Of a DNA stretch of 64,000 bases, positions 46,773-58,588 are shown in pieces. Each line of letters begins with the position of its first letter. Within the stretch, counting starts at the first letter, position 1. The stretch spans positions 1,379,001-1,443,000 of the forward strand of contig OY718807.1 of NCBI GenBank assembly GCA_963070105.1. The letters run 5' to 3'. This stretch comes from Litomosoides sigmodontis. Lineage: Eukaryota; Nematoda; Chromadorea; Rhabditida; Onchocercidae. The position numbers and the translations under genes were made by a program. The notes below the pieces were generated by a model. That model saw nothing but the letters and a program-made list of their open reading frames with translations, was not told the origin of the DNA and searched no databases.

Positions 46773-47533
46773 ATGGCAAAATCTTTGGTATTACTCCTTC
46801 TGTAAGTTTCACTCTTTTAATTCACATTTTATTGATATTTTTTAATTGATGAAAATTAAAACTATAAATAAATGTTATTTTATAGGAGGAAAAAAGCAAT
46901 GAGAATATAAACTTTTTCAATTATTTTTAAAATTTTTTCAAATTCCTTCTTTTAGATTTTCTAAAATTTCTATTTTTTTTAATGCCCAAATAATATTGAA
47001 ATTAATGATAGTGATATTTTTTGATTACAAATGGTTATGCCGCTAATTAGCAGCCAGGCAATTAATTCATTCAATGATAACATTGCTGGACAGGGTGTAA
47101 GTTTTTTGTTTCACTTTCTATTTTGCAATTTCATCAAAATCGTTGATTGATTTTGAAAATACGTCAAAATTGGGAAAAAAAATTTCAAAATAAAATGGAA
47201 AACAAGTGTGAAATTAATATCATTAATGCATAAATTATTATTTCGCTAAATTTATGCTTTTTTTTAACGCATTTGTTTTTAGCTACTGCTTTCTCGTCCA
47301 CTCAAAAGTTGTGCTAAAACACTTCAACAAACTGTTTACCAACTACAGGTAATGTAAGAAATTTAAATTTAACTGCAAATGATTTTTAGTCGCTGAATAA
47401 TAACGCAAATGTTGGAGTGGACGACTTTCGAAGGCGATTTTTCACAACAACTGCGCCTCAAAATCGCAACAATCAACGGCCACAACATTTGGACATTATT
47501 GGCCACTTCTTTGGTTTTTTACTTCAGAATTAA
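46773..47533 (+). CDS. Small secreted peptide-precursor-like protein (novel)
   Basis: Four short exons, 46773-46801, 47051-47096, 47283-47348 and 47390-47533, join in phases 2, 0 and 0 with canonical GT-AG borders (CT|gtaagt, GGT|gtaagt, CAG|gtaatg; acceptors ending ttag) to a 94-residue protein. The first exon supplies a signal peptide, MAKSLVLLLL, followed by SQAINSFNDN. The mature part has one Cys, a tribasic site in VDDFRRRFFTTTAPQNR, an Asn/Gln-rich linker and the hydrophobic terminus HLDIIGHFFGFLLQN. The basic cleavage site plus signal peptide resembles a neuropeptide or hormone precursor, but no amidation Gly-Lys/Arg site is visible and I recognise no family. A polyadenylation AATAAA lies at 47754-47759. 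No exon is long enough for ORF-based detection. Confidence 0.7.
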
Positions 47534-49587
47534 TTTCGGCGTTTATCGCAGATTGGATTTGAGTTAGTTAGGAGGATGAATTGGAATTTGATTTGATTCA
47601 GATCGATAGCGCCGATTACGTTTAAGCGGAAATGACGGTTGCATCCATTTTGCACGTGTACTAGCGAAATCAATTTTTGGCGTCACTAATTGTACTGCTT
47701 TTTTTGCTTGTGAACAATTTTGCTATTAATGAAATTTGAATTTGAGCTATTGAAATAAAAGGAAAGTGATCGGAAACTTCATTGAAAGAATTTAAATTTC
47801 CTTTAAATCGGTCCACAACCATATTATTTTGCTAAGTAGAATTTCGGAAAAAAGGGCTTTTTATCATTTTTGATTTCTTCTAATTGGACATTTGCGCTTT
47901 TAGCTACCTGCAAATTTATAATTCTCAGCAATTTTATTTCTTTTCTCGTAGATTTCCGCATTTATCAACTATTTAGCATTTATCACTTATCAACTTTCGC
48001 CAATAAATTGAATTTTTAGTCGGCAAAGTTAAGGAAAAGCGAAACAGAAACATTTCATTAATAAATTAAAATTGCTGATCGATTCTGCATTGCTTCATCT
48101 CACGTTGTAGAAGTTAATTCGCATTTGTGAACTGTAACTTAGCCTATCAAATATTACACTGCTACTGTCATTCTATTCAGCCAAATCTTGAAATTTAACA
48201 AAATTTTAAGAAATCTAGTGAACCACTTTTTGAGGTCAAATATTTGATGACAGGTTTAATGAACTGAAATTGTTATTTTTGTTTAATCAAATTTTGCCGG
48301 CAAAAAAAAGAAAATCATGAATCAAAAAAAAAATTAGCTCACACAAAAAAAAAGCAACAAACTTGTGCTGAATTTAAAAATGGACGAAATGAATGAATCA
48401 ATGGATGACTTCATTTTCCTTTCGTTTTCGAAATCAAAAATAAAATTTCATGCATTTCTGTGTTTTCAACACAACTAATTTAATTGCTATCTGGTGTAAG
48501 CATGCAATAGAATTTAATGAATGCAAACTTTCGATTGTAATCGAATACTGAATTATCAACTTCAAATTTAATTCCAATAGTTTAATTTAATTCCAATATT
48601 AATTCCATCACTTTTTAAATACCAAACGATATAATTAAGAGGAAATCGGATTAATTCACATAATGCGCCATCACACATGAACGTATCCTTTTTTTCACAC
48701 ATTGTCATTAAACTTTAGAACCAAAGAAATATATTTACCTGTTTCGCAGTGAATTTATTACTCATTCTTTTTTTAACAATAAAATGAACTTTTTTTTTGC
48801 AGTGAAATACAAAGAATTAAAGAAAATTTTTTTACAGTAAAATGAATTATTGCCAGTTTTAGCACGAATAAATTTTTCCATAAATGAAAATATGAATGAG
48901 ACGCGCTAACTATATTTCACGTGAAGACAAAGTCAATTTGAGATTATTTCAGGTCATTTGTGATTTTGCGGAAAAAAAGACGAAGGGCGGATGGATGTGC
49001 GCAAATATTTTAACCATTAAGAGAAATAAATTTGCATTAAATGTAAAAAATTATAAAAATGATTATCAATTGATCATCGGAATTTACAATAAACTTAGGC
49101 ATTGCAAAACGGTTGAACGGAAAACGAAATGATTTGCTAAGCTTACTGGTTAGCTTCCTTAAATGAATGCTTTGTTGATTACTGAGAGATGAATTGGATC
49201 AATTTATACATTAATTGATATCGGAATTGATTTACGAAGTTGAAATATCGTAATCAATAACATCACTATTCGTTTGGTTTAGTCATTCCCGATTTATTAA
49301 AATGTTCAAGTGCCGTTTTTGGAGTATCTTGCACTTGATTTGCACTGTTATCTCTTAAACAAACTTTTTATTACAAATTGATATGCGTATACCACGCTTA
49401 AAATACGCCATTTTGCGCCTATTTTACGTAATTTGCGCCACTCATGATGCTTTTCAATCCACATTTAGTGCCGAGTTGTCAATTTTTACAATTTTTAAAA
49501 TTTTAAATGCACTTGTTTCATCAGAAATAAATGGCTTAGTTCGATCGCTTATACCGTCCATTCAGCGTTTAATTAATTCAGGCGGAT
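47534..49587. other. Spacer between two secreted-protein genes
   Basis: AT-rich; only short frames without splice support. The frame opening at 49383 overlaps the transthyretin-like start in another phase and is not counted. Confidence 0.5.
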
Positions 49588-51424
49588 ATGACGTTCCACA
49601 AATGCGTACTATTATCATCTACGCTTATTGCATTAGCAATAGCAATAATAACCGGTGTAGCAGCAGCTACGCATGACGTACCAAAAAGTAAATTTAAAGT
49701 GCCGGTGCCGGTGAATGTTTCGGGAACAGTACTTTGCCACTATATAGGAGCTTACGCAGTACTCGTTAATATCGTAGAAGAAGTTTCATGTTTGTCCGTT
49801 TTTTTTTTCGCGTTTTTTAAATCACTGAATTACGTACAATTGCCGTCAGAAATTGATTTTGAGTCGCTTTACGCTACGAACCTCTTTCCTTTTGTTTGAA
49901 ATATTTCACCGCAAAATTTCACAAGAAGGAAAGAAAAAGCAAAGCAAAAAAAAACTCGCCTGAAATTTAATTTGCTCATTGAAGAAATGAAACTTCTTGT
50001 GTTTTTGTGCGTGTGAAAAATGACTTGGCACAAATGACAAGGAAGTTGTAATTTCAGTGTGCAATCATTGGGTCACGTAAAATTTAACCTCTCCTTTAAT
50101 TAGCTCACAATACTTCTATTACGTATACATTTAATGGTTTCACTATACGTAGTGATAGTTACTGATTTCGTAAATATTATTCTTTTTTATGTTACGTGTT
50201 TTCGCTCACGCAACATGTATAATTATTAATAAGTGTAATTTCGCTGATATTTAGCACTCGTATTTCTCAATGATAGTAATTTTGAGAAATTTCTGAAATT
50301 TTCAGATGAGATAAATAATCAAAAAAAAAGTGGAAAATTACGGATTAGCAATTATGCACTTTCCGGTCGCGACGGTTATTTCGAAATTGTCGGCCGTAGA
50401 TATGTTATCACAAATTTATTATTGCTAAATATTACACATCATTGCTTACCAAATTCAAAACGAAAAATGTACCGAGTAAGAGGGCAATGTTGGAAATTTT
50501 AAAAATTTTATGCTAATTGATGATCATCCCGTAAATCATCCAATGAGTTTGTCTCGTAAATGTACTCAAATGCTGCCACAGAGAGTGAGAGAGGAGCAGA
50601 GTGAATAATACTGTAATTTTTCATTTACGGTTGCTGGAAGAAGCTATTTCCATCTTATATTAACTCATTCAATATACAGTAACTTCACGTTCTTCATCAC
50701 ATATCCTAACTTTGACGTACGCCAATACGACGGTATTCAACCGTTCAAATCATCATGAGGCTGCTTCCACACGAGAATGGTTGATCGCTTACTTCTGCGA
50801 TAACTCAGTAATTAATAGGGGAGAAATTAGTCATTCATATCTTGACGCTCTTATTTCTTCAAATTCATTTCTCCTCCTGCAACGATGACAGTAACATAAT
50901 TTGTGAAGCTTAGAGCATACGATATTGTGCTTTCGATATTAATGAATGACTTCTTTATTCACATCTTTTTCAACAATCGATTTAATTTTTACTGCTAATC
51001 AGTAATAATTCAGTTGATGATTTAAAGTTCAAACTGTACTACTGTAATCTAATTTTCAACATTACAATATGAAATTTGAAAGTGAGATACGATATGATCA
51101 TTGCTTCATGTCTCAAACTATTTAAATGTTTGAATTGTAGCTTACTGCTAAGTAGTAATAGTTTTAAAAGTTTCGGAGAGAAGGGCACAATTCTTTCCAT
51201 GGCTCTGTGAAATGGAATTGATAGCTCTACCGATCCGTAATGCATTTCAGAATTGCTTTACAAATGTTATGTATCGAATTCGCACTGATCAAAGAAATAT
51301 GAAATATGACGCAGGCGACATTCATTTGGATCGCTTGGAATTGCAAAGTGATGTGCACTGCCGCAATTGGCCCTACGAATATCCACAATTCATTAAAGAC
51401 TATATGGCTAAAAATCCCACATAA
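49588..51424 (+). CDS. Transthyretin-like family secreted protein
   Basis: Three exons, 49588-49789, 50306-50475 and 51251-51424, join in phases 1 and 0 to give 181 residues. The first 27 residues (MTFHKCVLLSSTLIALAIAI then ITGVAAA) form a signal peptide. The mature chain follows the nematode transthyretin-like (TTL) pattern: VNVSGTVLCHYIGAYAVLVN as the first strands, SGRDGYFEIVG where the family has a G.F...G strand, LLLNITHHC matching the L.I.H.C motif, and YDAGDIHLDRLELQSDVHC matching the YDAGTL.L......C motif. TTL proteins are abundant secreted nematode proteins; some act as bridging molecules in cell-corpse clearance, but most have no assigned role. It is divergent: the loop after VNIVEE is replaced and the tail (WPYEYPQFIKDYMAKNPT) is longer than usual. 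An AATAAA follows near 51705. Confidence 0.82.
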
Positions 51425-54400
51425 ATTTAAAATTTAAATTTAATCCACTCTTATAACTGCTAATTTCATGAAAAGATAAATATTGCTAATACAATTCAGT
51501 CAACAACGAAAATTAACAAAAATGGTCAACCTGTATCATCTTTTTACAATTTCAATTTTAAATCTGGATTCTATTGAAATTTCTCAAGCACTCCATGTCA
51601 ATCGGTTGAAGACGGAAAATTCCATTATTGAATTCTACTGGTATAAAATGATTAAAATTAATCAAATTTATATCAAAGAATTTAAATTACTTAATTTATA
51701 TTAAATAAATTAAAATGTGACAAAATTTTCAGCGTATTTTCGGTACAGACATATTAAAAAACAAATTCAGTTACCACATAAATTCAATATTTACTTAAAA
51801 TTTGATAGTATATAAAGTTTGCTATGCAGTTGCTAAGCATTGGTAATTTCTTAATAAAGGGAAGTAAATCGTCGCATTGCAAAATCAGATGACAGTTAGT
51901 CTAGTTTAGTAATAAATTTAAACTCGTTTAAGAGAAACAATTGGATTTTGCAAATTCTAAGAGTTTGAATTGAACAGGTGTGAGAATATGAATGATAATT
52001 AGGGGAAGGTAAGTGTGAATGAATAATTCCGTGTATTCTAAGTTCATTTAAAGTCTTTGAAATCGGCAAGGCTGTTAGAAATTTGAAGGCAGAGACCACC
52101 AAGAATTCAAACCAATTTCTACTAGCATATTTTGGGAGTTAAAGAACAGCAGGACAGCTTAATGAAAGGGTATTAAAATCTGATCAGCTTTAATCCTTCA
52201 GACAGTAATAAGTAAATCACTGGATATTTTGAGCTGCATAAACTCGTTGTCGGTAAATTGTTTCGTTTAACAAAATGTCTTTATCAAATATAATAAATTT
52301 TACTTAAACCGAAATTAACTGTAAAAAAATGAACTCATGGAATATTTCAAAAATATTCGAACAAATTTTGAAAATTCAACAAGCACAAAATGAAAAAAAA
52401 AAAAGAAAAACAATATGTATGTTGCATACAAGAAATTAGCTTCCAATCAATTATTTCATATTAATACAATAACTGCAGAGCACTTTAAAGTCAACTTGAA
52501 TTAATGAGATATAAGTGTCCGTGGGTAATTAATTAAGTAGCATAACTTAAGCAAAAATAGCAAACTGCAAATTAGAATATGAAAAAAAAGAAATCACCGG
52601 AAGAACTGTAAATTCAGCAGTAGATTTTGGAATATTAAAAAATTTTTCAACAGAAGATAAAATGCAACTAATTAAATGCTCCAACTGCATGGCACAACTA
52701 AACAAATCAAAATTGAAAAAATTTTTTGTTTGGAAGCTAATTTCGACAAAAATTCAAAATGCGAAACATTCGGGAAAATTTGATTGATCGTAGTGAAATG
52801 AATACGATTAAGTGTAGCCGTCAGCTTTGCTCATGAAATAATCAACAGTGATAAATGATAGCAGGAATAACTAGCTAATGATTTACGTTGTTAATAGTTC
52901 ATGAACAACCGGAATGACGAAGTTAAGCAAATTAGTAATACTTAATATGTGTGAGACTTAATTAATTAATTATGACGCTGATCCGGAAACAGTAGTTTAA
53001 TTAATCGAGAATTTAATTAAGGACAACCACGATTTTATTCAAAACGTAAAAAACATTAGCATTGGACAATAACCCTTGCGTACGCTTGCTTATTAAGGAT
53101 TGTACAACTACTTTTCCTTTCTCATTTTAATTACCATTCAAAGTTTATGAAGTCAGTGGTACATTGAATGTAACGAAAAAAAAGTAAATTAAATTAAATT
53201 AAATTGAAACATATCGATCGTTTTTCAATTCTTACAGCCTTCTCGCAAATAAGCTAATAGATCCTTCTTTTTTTCTTTTCCATTATTATTCCGATCAGCC
53301 ACAACATCCGTCAATTGATCAGAATAAGGTGAGAACAAACATTTACCAATTTATGATGAATATTTTAAATTTTCATAAAATTGTCATGTCGTTAAATCAG
53401 TGCTGATCGATCAATTAATCAGCTATTCAGGTGAGCATATCATATATATATGTACACATATATAGCTAAAATGAAAAATTTTTTAATGAAAAAATCGAAG
53501 AGATAAATTAGGAAGAACAAAAACGTTTATGACAAATACAAATAGCTAATCAAAAAGTTATAATTTTCAATCATGTTCCGCTGTTCCTCTCATTACTGCT
53601 CTTATATCACTAATAATAATAATACTAAAAGTATTATTACCTCGGAAATTAGCAATCAATTCTGAGAGGAAATGACACACAGCTATTTCGCGAAAAAATA
53701 GCATTAAAATCGGTAATGTGAAAGAATTAAAAAAACAAAAATGCAAAAGGCCTTTTTTGTGGATCAAAACAAACCTGAGACTAAATGGTTGAATTTTGTG
53801 TAAACAGACGACAGATGGCAAGCACGTCGTGCTAGCAAAACACAAATGTTGTGTGTTTGTGAAGAGAAATAATTTCAAAATTATTATGCGAGCAATTTCT
53901 ATCATCGACAATGTGAAACAATCTTCTCTGTGATTGATTACGCCAAGACAATGTCTTGCCAATTTCATTCATTCATCTACCATTGCAAATCAGAAATTGA
54001 ATATATATGTATGAATGGAAATGAATGATTTGAATTCATGCTAAATCGTTCATTTCAAACCATTAACATCAGCTGTAACAACAACACACACACACACACA
54101 CGCACTCAGCATGTTGCAGTGTGCAACGAACCACCACTAAACGTCATTAGCAGTATCATTAAATTTATCTCTTCATCTCTTTTAGTTACTTTTGTAATCG
54201 TTTTAAAAGGCGGTAAATGAGTTTGAAAAATTAAAAGAAAAACTGAATAAAATAAAAATAAAAAATTAAGAATGGACAAATACTACTTATTTGTAAGCAA
54301 AACAAATTGCAAATAACCGGTTCAAATTTCAACATATTAATCGAGAAAGTTCGTTATGATAAATTTAATTAGTTGAAGTAATAAAAAAGCAACATTTGAA

Positions 54401-54977
54401 AGATTAGAGGTGAAAAATATCGTATCTTTCACAAATGCATTTAAGTGGACTATTTTCAAAATTAATTAAAAGGATGCTCAAAATGATTGGTGAATGATCA
54501 AGTGGCAATTCAGGTACGGATATGCAATGTAATTGAACTCAATCACCACATTTAATGAAATAATCGTCATTCGTTTAATTTTATTTCAATAATTTCACAT
54601 GTTATGACAATCTGTTCCATCAATATGGGATGAATTTAATTCATTTGACATTCGGTAAACAAGATGATGGGATTAAATGATCAAGGAAAGAATCGAGTAA
54701 CTCAATTAATGCAGCAAAAATAATTACATAAAATAATCATTTCAATATATTCACACAATTTAAATGCAAAACTGATCAGTGAAATGAAAATAATAGAAAT
54801 TAAAACTGATTTAAAGTAAAAAAAACGTTTGATATGATTGTTTATGTCGTCGATATTTGCAATGAATAGCAAACAACGGACTGTGAAAACAAGTGGAAGT
54901 TTAGAAAAAAATTGAGAATGAAACCGAATAATAGAAATGCGAAACTGTACCAAAGATACTTAAAAAAGAAATATCCT
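51425..54977. other. AT-rich spacer
   Basis: No gene recognised. Contains an (AAATT)4 run near 53184-53206 and a CA tract at about 54082-54102. The 133-codon minus-strand frame at 53567-53968 has no family features and looks like chance. Confidence 0.5.
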
Positions 54978-56391
54978 TTAATTAACTTTTTCACAGTTAC
55001 CAAATTTAGCTGACCATTTACCGCCTTGACAGGTTACATGCGTTGCGCCACCATGTACTCGTTGTCCAAATGGACATGTTAGCATTGCTACCGCATTGTC
55101 TTGGAACTTCTGAATTTTGAAAATTATGAAATGAACGATTTCTGTGAAAGAAGCTAAATTTTATACCTTAAAAAACAGAAATAAAATGACAATCTCATTA
55201 AACTAACAATTATCAAGGAAAAATAGGTCACAAAAATTAATTGAATTATGTTAGAATTTATGAAAAACACGCACCGGAACATATGTTATAGTGCCCATTG
55301 TGGCACTCATCCGTTCGCAAGTTAAATTTGAATTTGGACTAGAAGAGTTAGCGAGTGCATAAGAGATTGGAACACATGATCCTGAAAAAAACCGAAAAAA
55401 AATTTAAAAGATTTGTCGAGGTATCAATTAAATGACGAGAATATAATTTTCGTACATAAAACTTGAGTATAATAGTTCACTCAACTGGCAACCTTAAAAA
55501 TAAGGAGAAAAAATTTATGAAAATTGATGAAATTCAGCAAATTCCAATGTTTAAAACACGGAAAAAATATTATATTCGTTGTGATTGTTATGAAAAAGGG
55601 CACAAATTTTGAGTAATTGAAGTAAAATTCGATTTTTGTTTTCTTTATTACGAAGAAATTAACAAGAAAATAATCGTTAAAAAACAATTTTTAAATAAGA
55701 ATTAAACTGTAATTAAACAGCTACAATCAAATGGATCATTTTAAATTGCAACTAAACTAATGGACTCGAAGAATTTTTACCCAATTTTGGTTCCCAAATG
55801 CCTTTTGTGGTGCATTTGGTTGTTGATGAACCATTTATAACAAATCCCAAATTGCACGATAGTGCAGCCACCGAATCGGTATCATGAAAAAGATAAGGTA
55901 CCGGTGATAACAGGTTATACGTTATCAAACCGTTCGGGACTGGTAAATGCGACAAGCAAAGAGCTGAAATAATGGAAAATTTTTTATCATATTTCAATTT
56001 AATTTTGTTTACATAACTATTTTGGAAATAAAATTTTATCAAATTTTAAAACTCCATCTCCAATTGAAATCTGCAAATACTTTCCTCAAATTAAGGAGCA
56101 TTCATTTCATTGCCAGTTTGCAGCAAATTTTTTTTTTTGCATACGGAGAAATTATGGGATCATATTTCATATTGTTATCATTTACATCCAAAAAGGGAAA
56201 AATTTGTTTTCTTGAAGCATCCATTTTCGTAAATGAATGATCCTAGTAAATTAGCTGAAACACTACCGAAGTTTCAAAAGCACAATTTAAAAATGCTTTT
56301 TAAATTTTGTAGAGAAAAAAGATGAATGAGAACCCGTGATTGCTGAAATCGTGAACAGGGGAATTGCAAATACCAAAGCCATACGTTTCAT
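54978..56391 (-). CDS. Secreted two-module sushi/CCP domain protein
   Basis: Four exons, 56391-56334, 55963-55781, 55381-55275 and 55109-54978, join in phases 1, 1 and 0 to give 159 residues. Exon 1 encodes the signal peptide MKRMALVFAIPLFTISAIT. Exon 2 is one complete CCP (sushi) module: CLSHLPVPNGLITYN, then VAALSCNLGFVINGS, TTKC and IWEPKLG, with four cysteines and the conserved Trp before the exon border. Exons 3 and 4 together form a second module (SCVPISYALANSS, NLTCERM, AMLTCPFGQRVHG, HVTCQGGKWSAKFGNC), again with its Trp. The phase-1 borders around the first module match the usual mobile-module pattern of CCP domains. CCP modules mediate protein binding in complement regulators and adhesion proteins; a secreted binding role is inferred. 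It lies in a cluster of small secreted-protein genes. Confidence 0.88.
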
Positions 56392-58588
56392 AGTGCAACT
56401 TCAGTATATTTCTAAAACAGAAAATAACCGCATTAAACCTATAATTTTTAATTTTCATAATTTAATTTCAAATATTAATAAATTTTAATGTCATTTTTTT
56501 TCAAAAAACGAAAAATAAAAAAAAAACAAAAAACTAAGAAAAAAAATGACGAGGAAGCATCTTTTCCTCAATTTATTCTCTTCTCCCGTTCATTCCTATT
56601 TTAAATTTTAATATCAAATTTTCTTGAAAAAAAGGAAACAAAAAACGAAGAAAAAAATGTCGACGAAACAGACAACCAATAATCTTAATTGATTCTCCTT
56701 TCTCCCCCTACCTCTCCACCTCCTTGTATTAAATTTAGGGAATTATGAAATTTGAGGCACATTCCAAGCAAAATAACAAATTATGAGAGATTAATAGAAA
56801 AAAAATACTAATAATTAATAAATGATAACAGCGAGAAGCAGTCACCATCTACTACGAGCATCTGACACCTTTTACGTCAAAAAAAAAGCATATAAATGAG
56901 CAAAGAAAACTGTTCAGTTATTAAGGCATTACTTTATGTGCGTCTTATTTTCTTTCCGGTTTGAATAAACATAACTTACTTGAGGTCAGATAACTAACCA
57001 TTCTCCTCCGATCATCTCTTCCATCTTCTTTTCCTCTTCGCACTACTTTATTACCACTTATTTAACAAATTTTCTTTCATTAATTCAAATCTTACTAAAT
57101 ATTGTGTATACCTTAATTCCAAAATAATGAAAGGCATGCGTATGTTTTAATATACAATACTTCCCAAGAGTTTTGGTTTTAATATTCATTATCATTATTT
57201 GGTTAAACCTGACGTACCACTACTAGCGTGTCGCTTCGAAAAAAAGGCATTTACAACTAAAATGCAAAATTATCACAAACTATCACAGAACTAAAGTTGA
57301 AATTCGTGAGTTGAAGAAATTGCATAACATAATTCACATAAAAACGAAGACATTTTAACGAAAATTTCAAAATCTTCGCCCTATTTCCATTTCATTCGAT
57401 GAATTCTCCACTTTAAATAAGCATTTCTTTAATACGCTCAGAACTGAAGTGCTTTATTTCTCACATCATAGGAGGTAAACAAAACATCATCATAAAAGAC
57501 CGATCGAGAAATATAGAAAATTTTACAGGATGCAAAAGAGATATCCCATGATAAATAAAACACAAAAAAAGGATGAGTGCTGTTTTAAAAAAAATGTACA
57601 TAAATTGAGCAACCACTAAAATATGAAGAAACAAGAGAGTAAAAGCCTGTGAATTTCAATGGTTGTATGTCATATGTGAATACAAATCTAAAAGCCTTGA
57701 CATACAACACAACACTGCCAAAAACATCATGCCGTATTAGTGAAACAAAAAAACATTGAGATCATCGCTTTCATCTTCCTTACCTGTACTATTTATCTAT
57801 CCTAGTATGATAAATGCGCCTCTAAGATAATACATTGTAACAATATACTCTCTATAGCTGATAATACTGAAAAATAACTAATTGATCATCCCACTCCTGA
57901 ACGATATATACAACAGGGACGGTGAAAGAAATCGGCGTCAGTCTGTGAAAATTCTACTTTTCATATAAACATTATTCTTTAGTGCGGCTCACATTATTGC
58001 TGCTTGTCCTAAAATATTACTTACTATAGAACATTTCAACATGGCGCTGCTGCCACAGGCGAATTTATAGTAAAACGTCTCAACACAAAAGTATTCATAC
58101 AAGTAAAAAGGCTACATTGGAATACCATAAACTCTTAAAAGCAAAAATTCAGCAATTTTTCCCGCAAACAGCGGATTTTTTCATTCACAAGATGTATGTC
58201 ACATGAACTTTTGCTAATAACCAAACCAAATGCTTTTTCAATCGCCTAAATTTGTATCACTGCCTACCTAAATGTTTTCTTCATTCCTAAAAAGTAACAT
58301 TAAAACAACGAACTATTTGTGAAAAAGATTCAAAAATTGCTTGACACAAAAACAAACAAAGCTTTGAATTCTCTCACCTTACTTCACCCACAATATAAAC
58401 GATATTTTAAATTAAATCAAAAATAGAAAACTAATGATAAAGGTACAATTGTACGTTAGCATTTTAAATTCACAAAAGAAAGATGTAGAAGACACATTAA
58501 TGACCTTTTGATGTTGAGGCATACATACCCGCATGCAAAAAAAAAGCCGAAAATTGAAAACACAAACTGCAAAGCAAAGCGCTATTCG
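56392..58588. other. Spacer between the sushi gene and the ankyrin gene
   Basis: AT-rich with no recognisable exon. Part of the right end is probably the 3' untranslated region of the ankyrin gene. Confidence 0.5.

Noticed and set aside
49383..49676. 97-codon plus-strand frame
   Set aside because: It overlaps the signal-peptide exon of the transthyretin-like gene in a different phase; the other frame has the family match.
53567..53968. 133-codon minus-strand frame
   Set aside because: No recognisable motif, no signal or domain pattern, and no neighbouring exons in phase.
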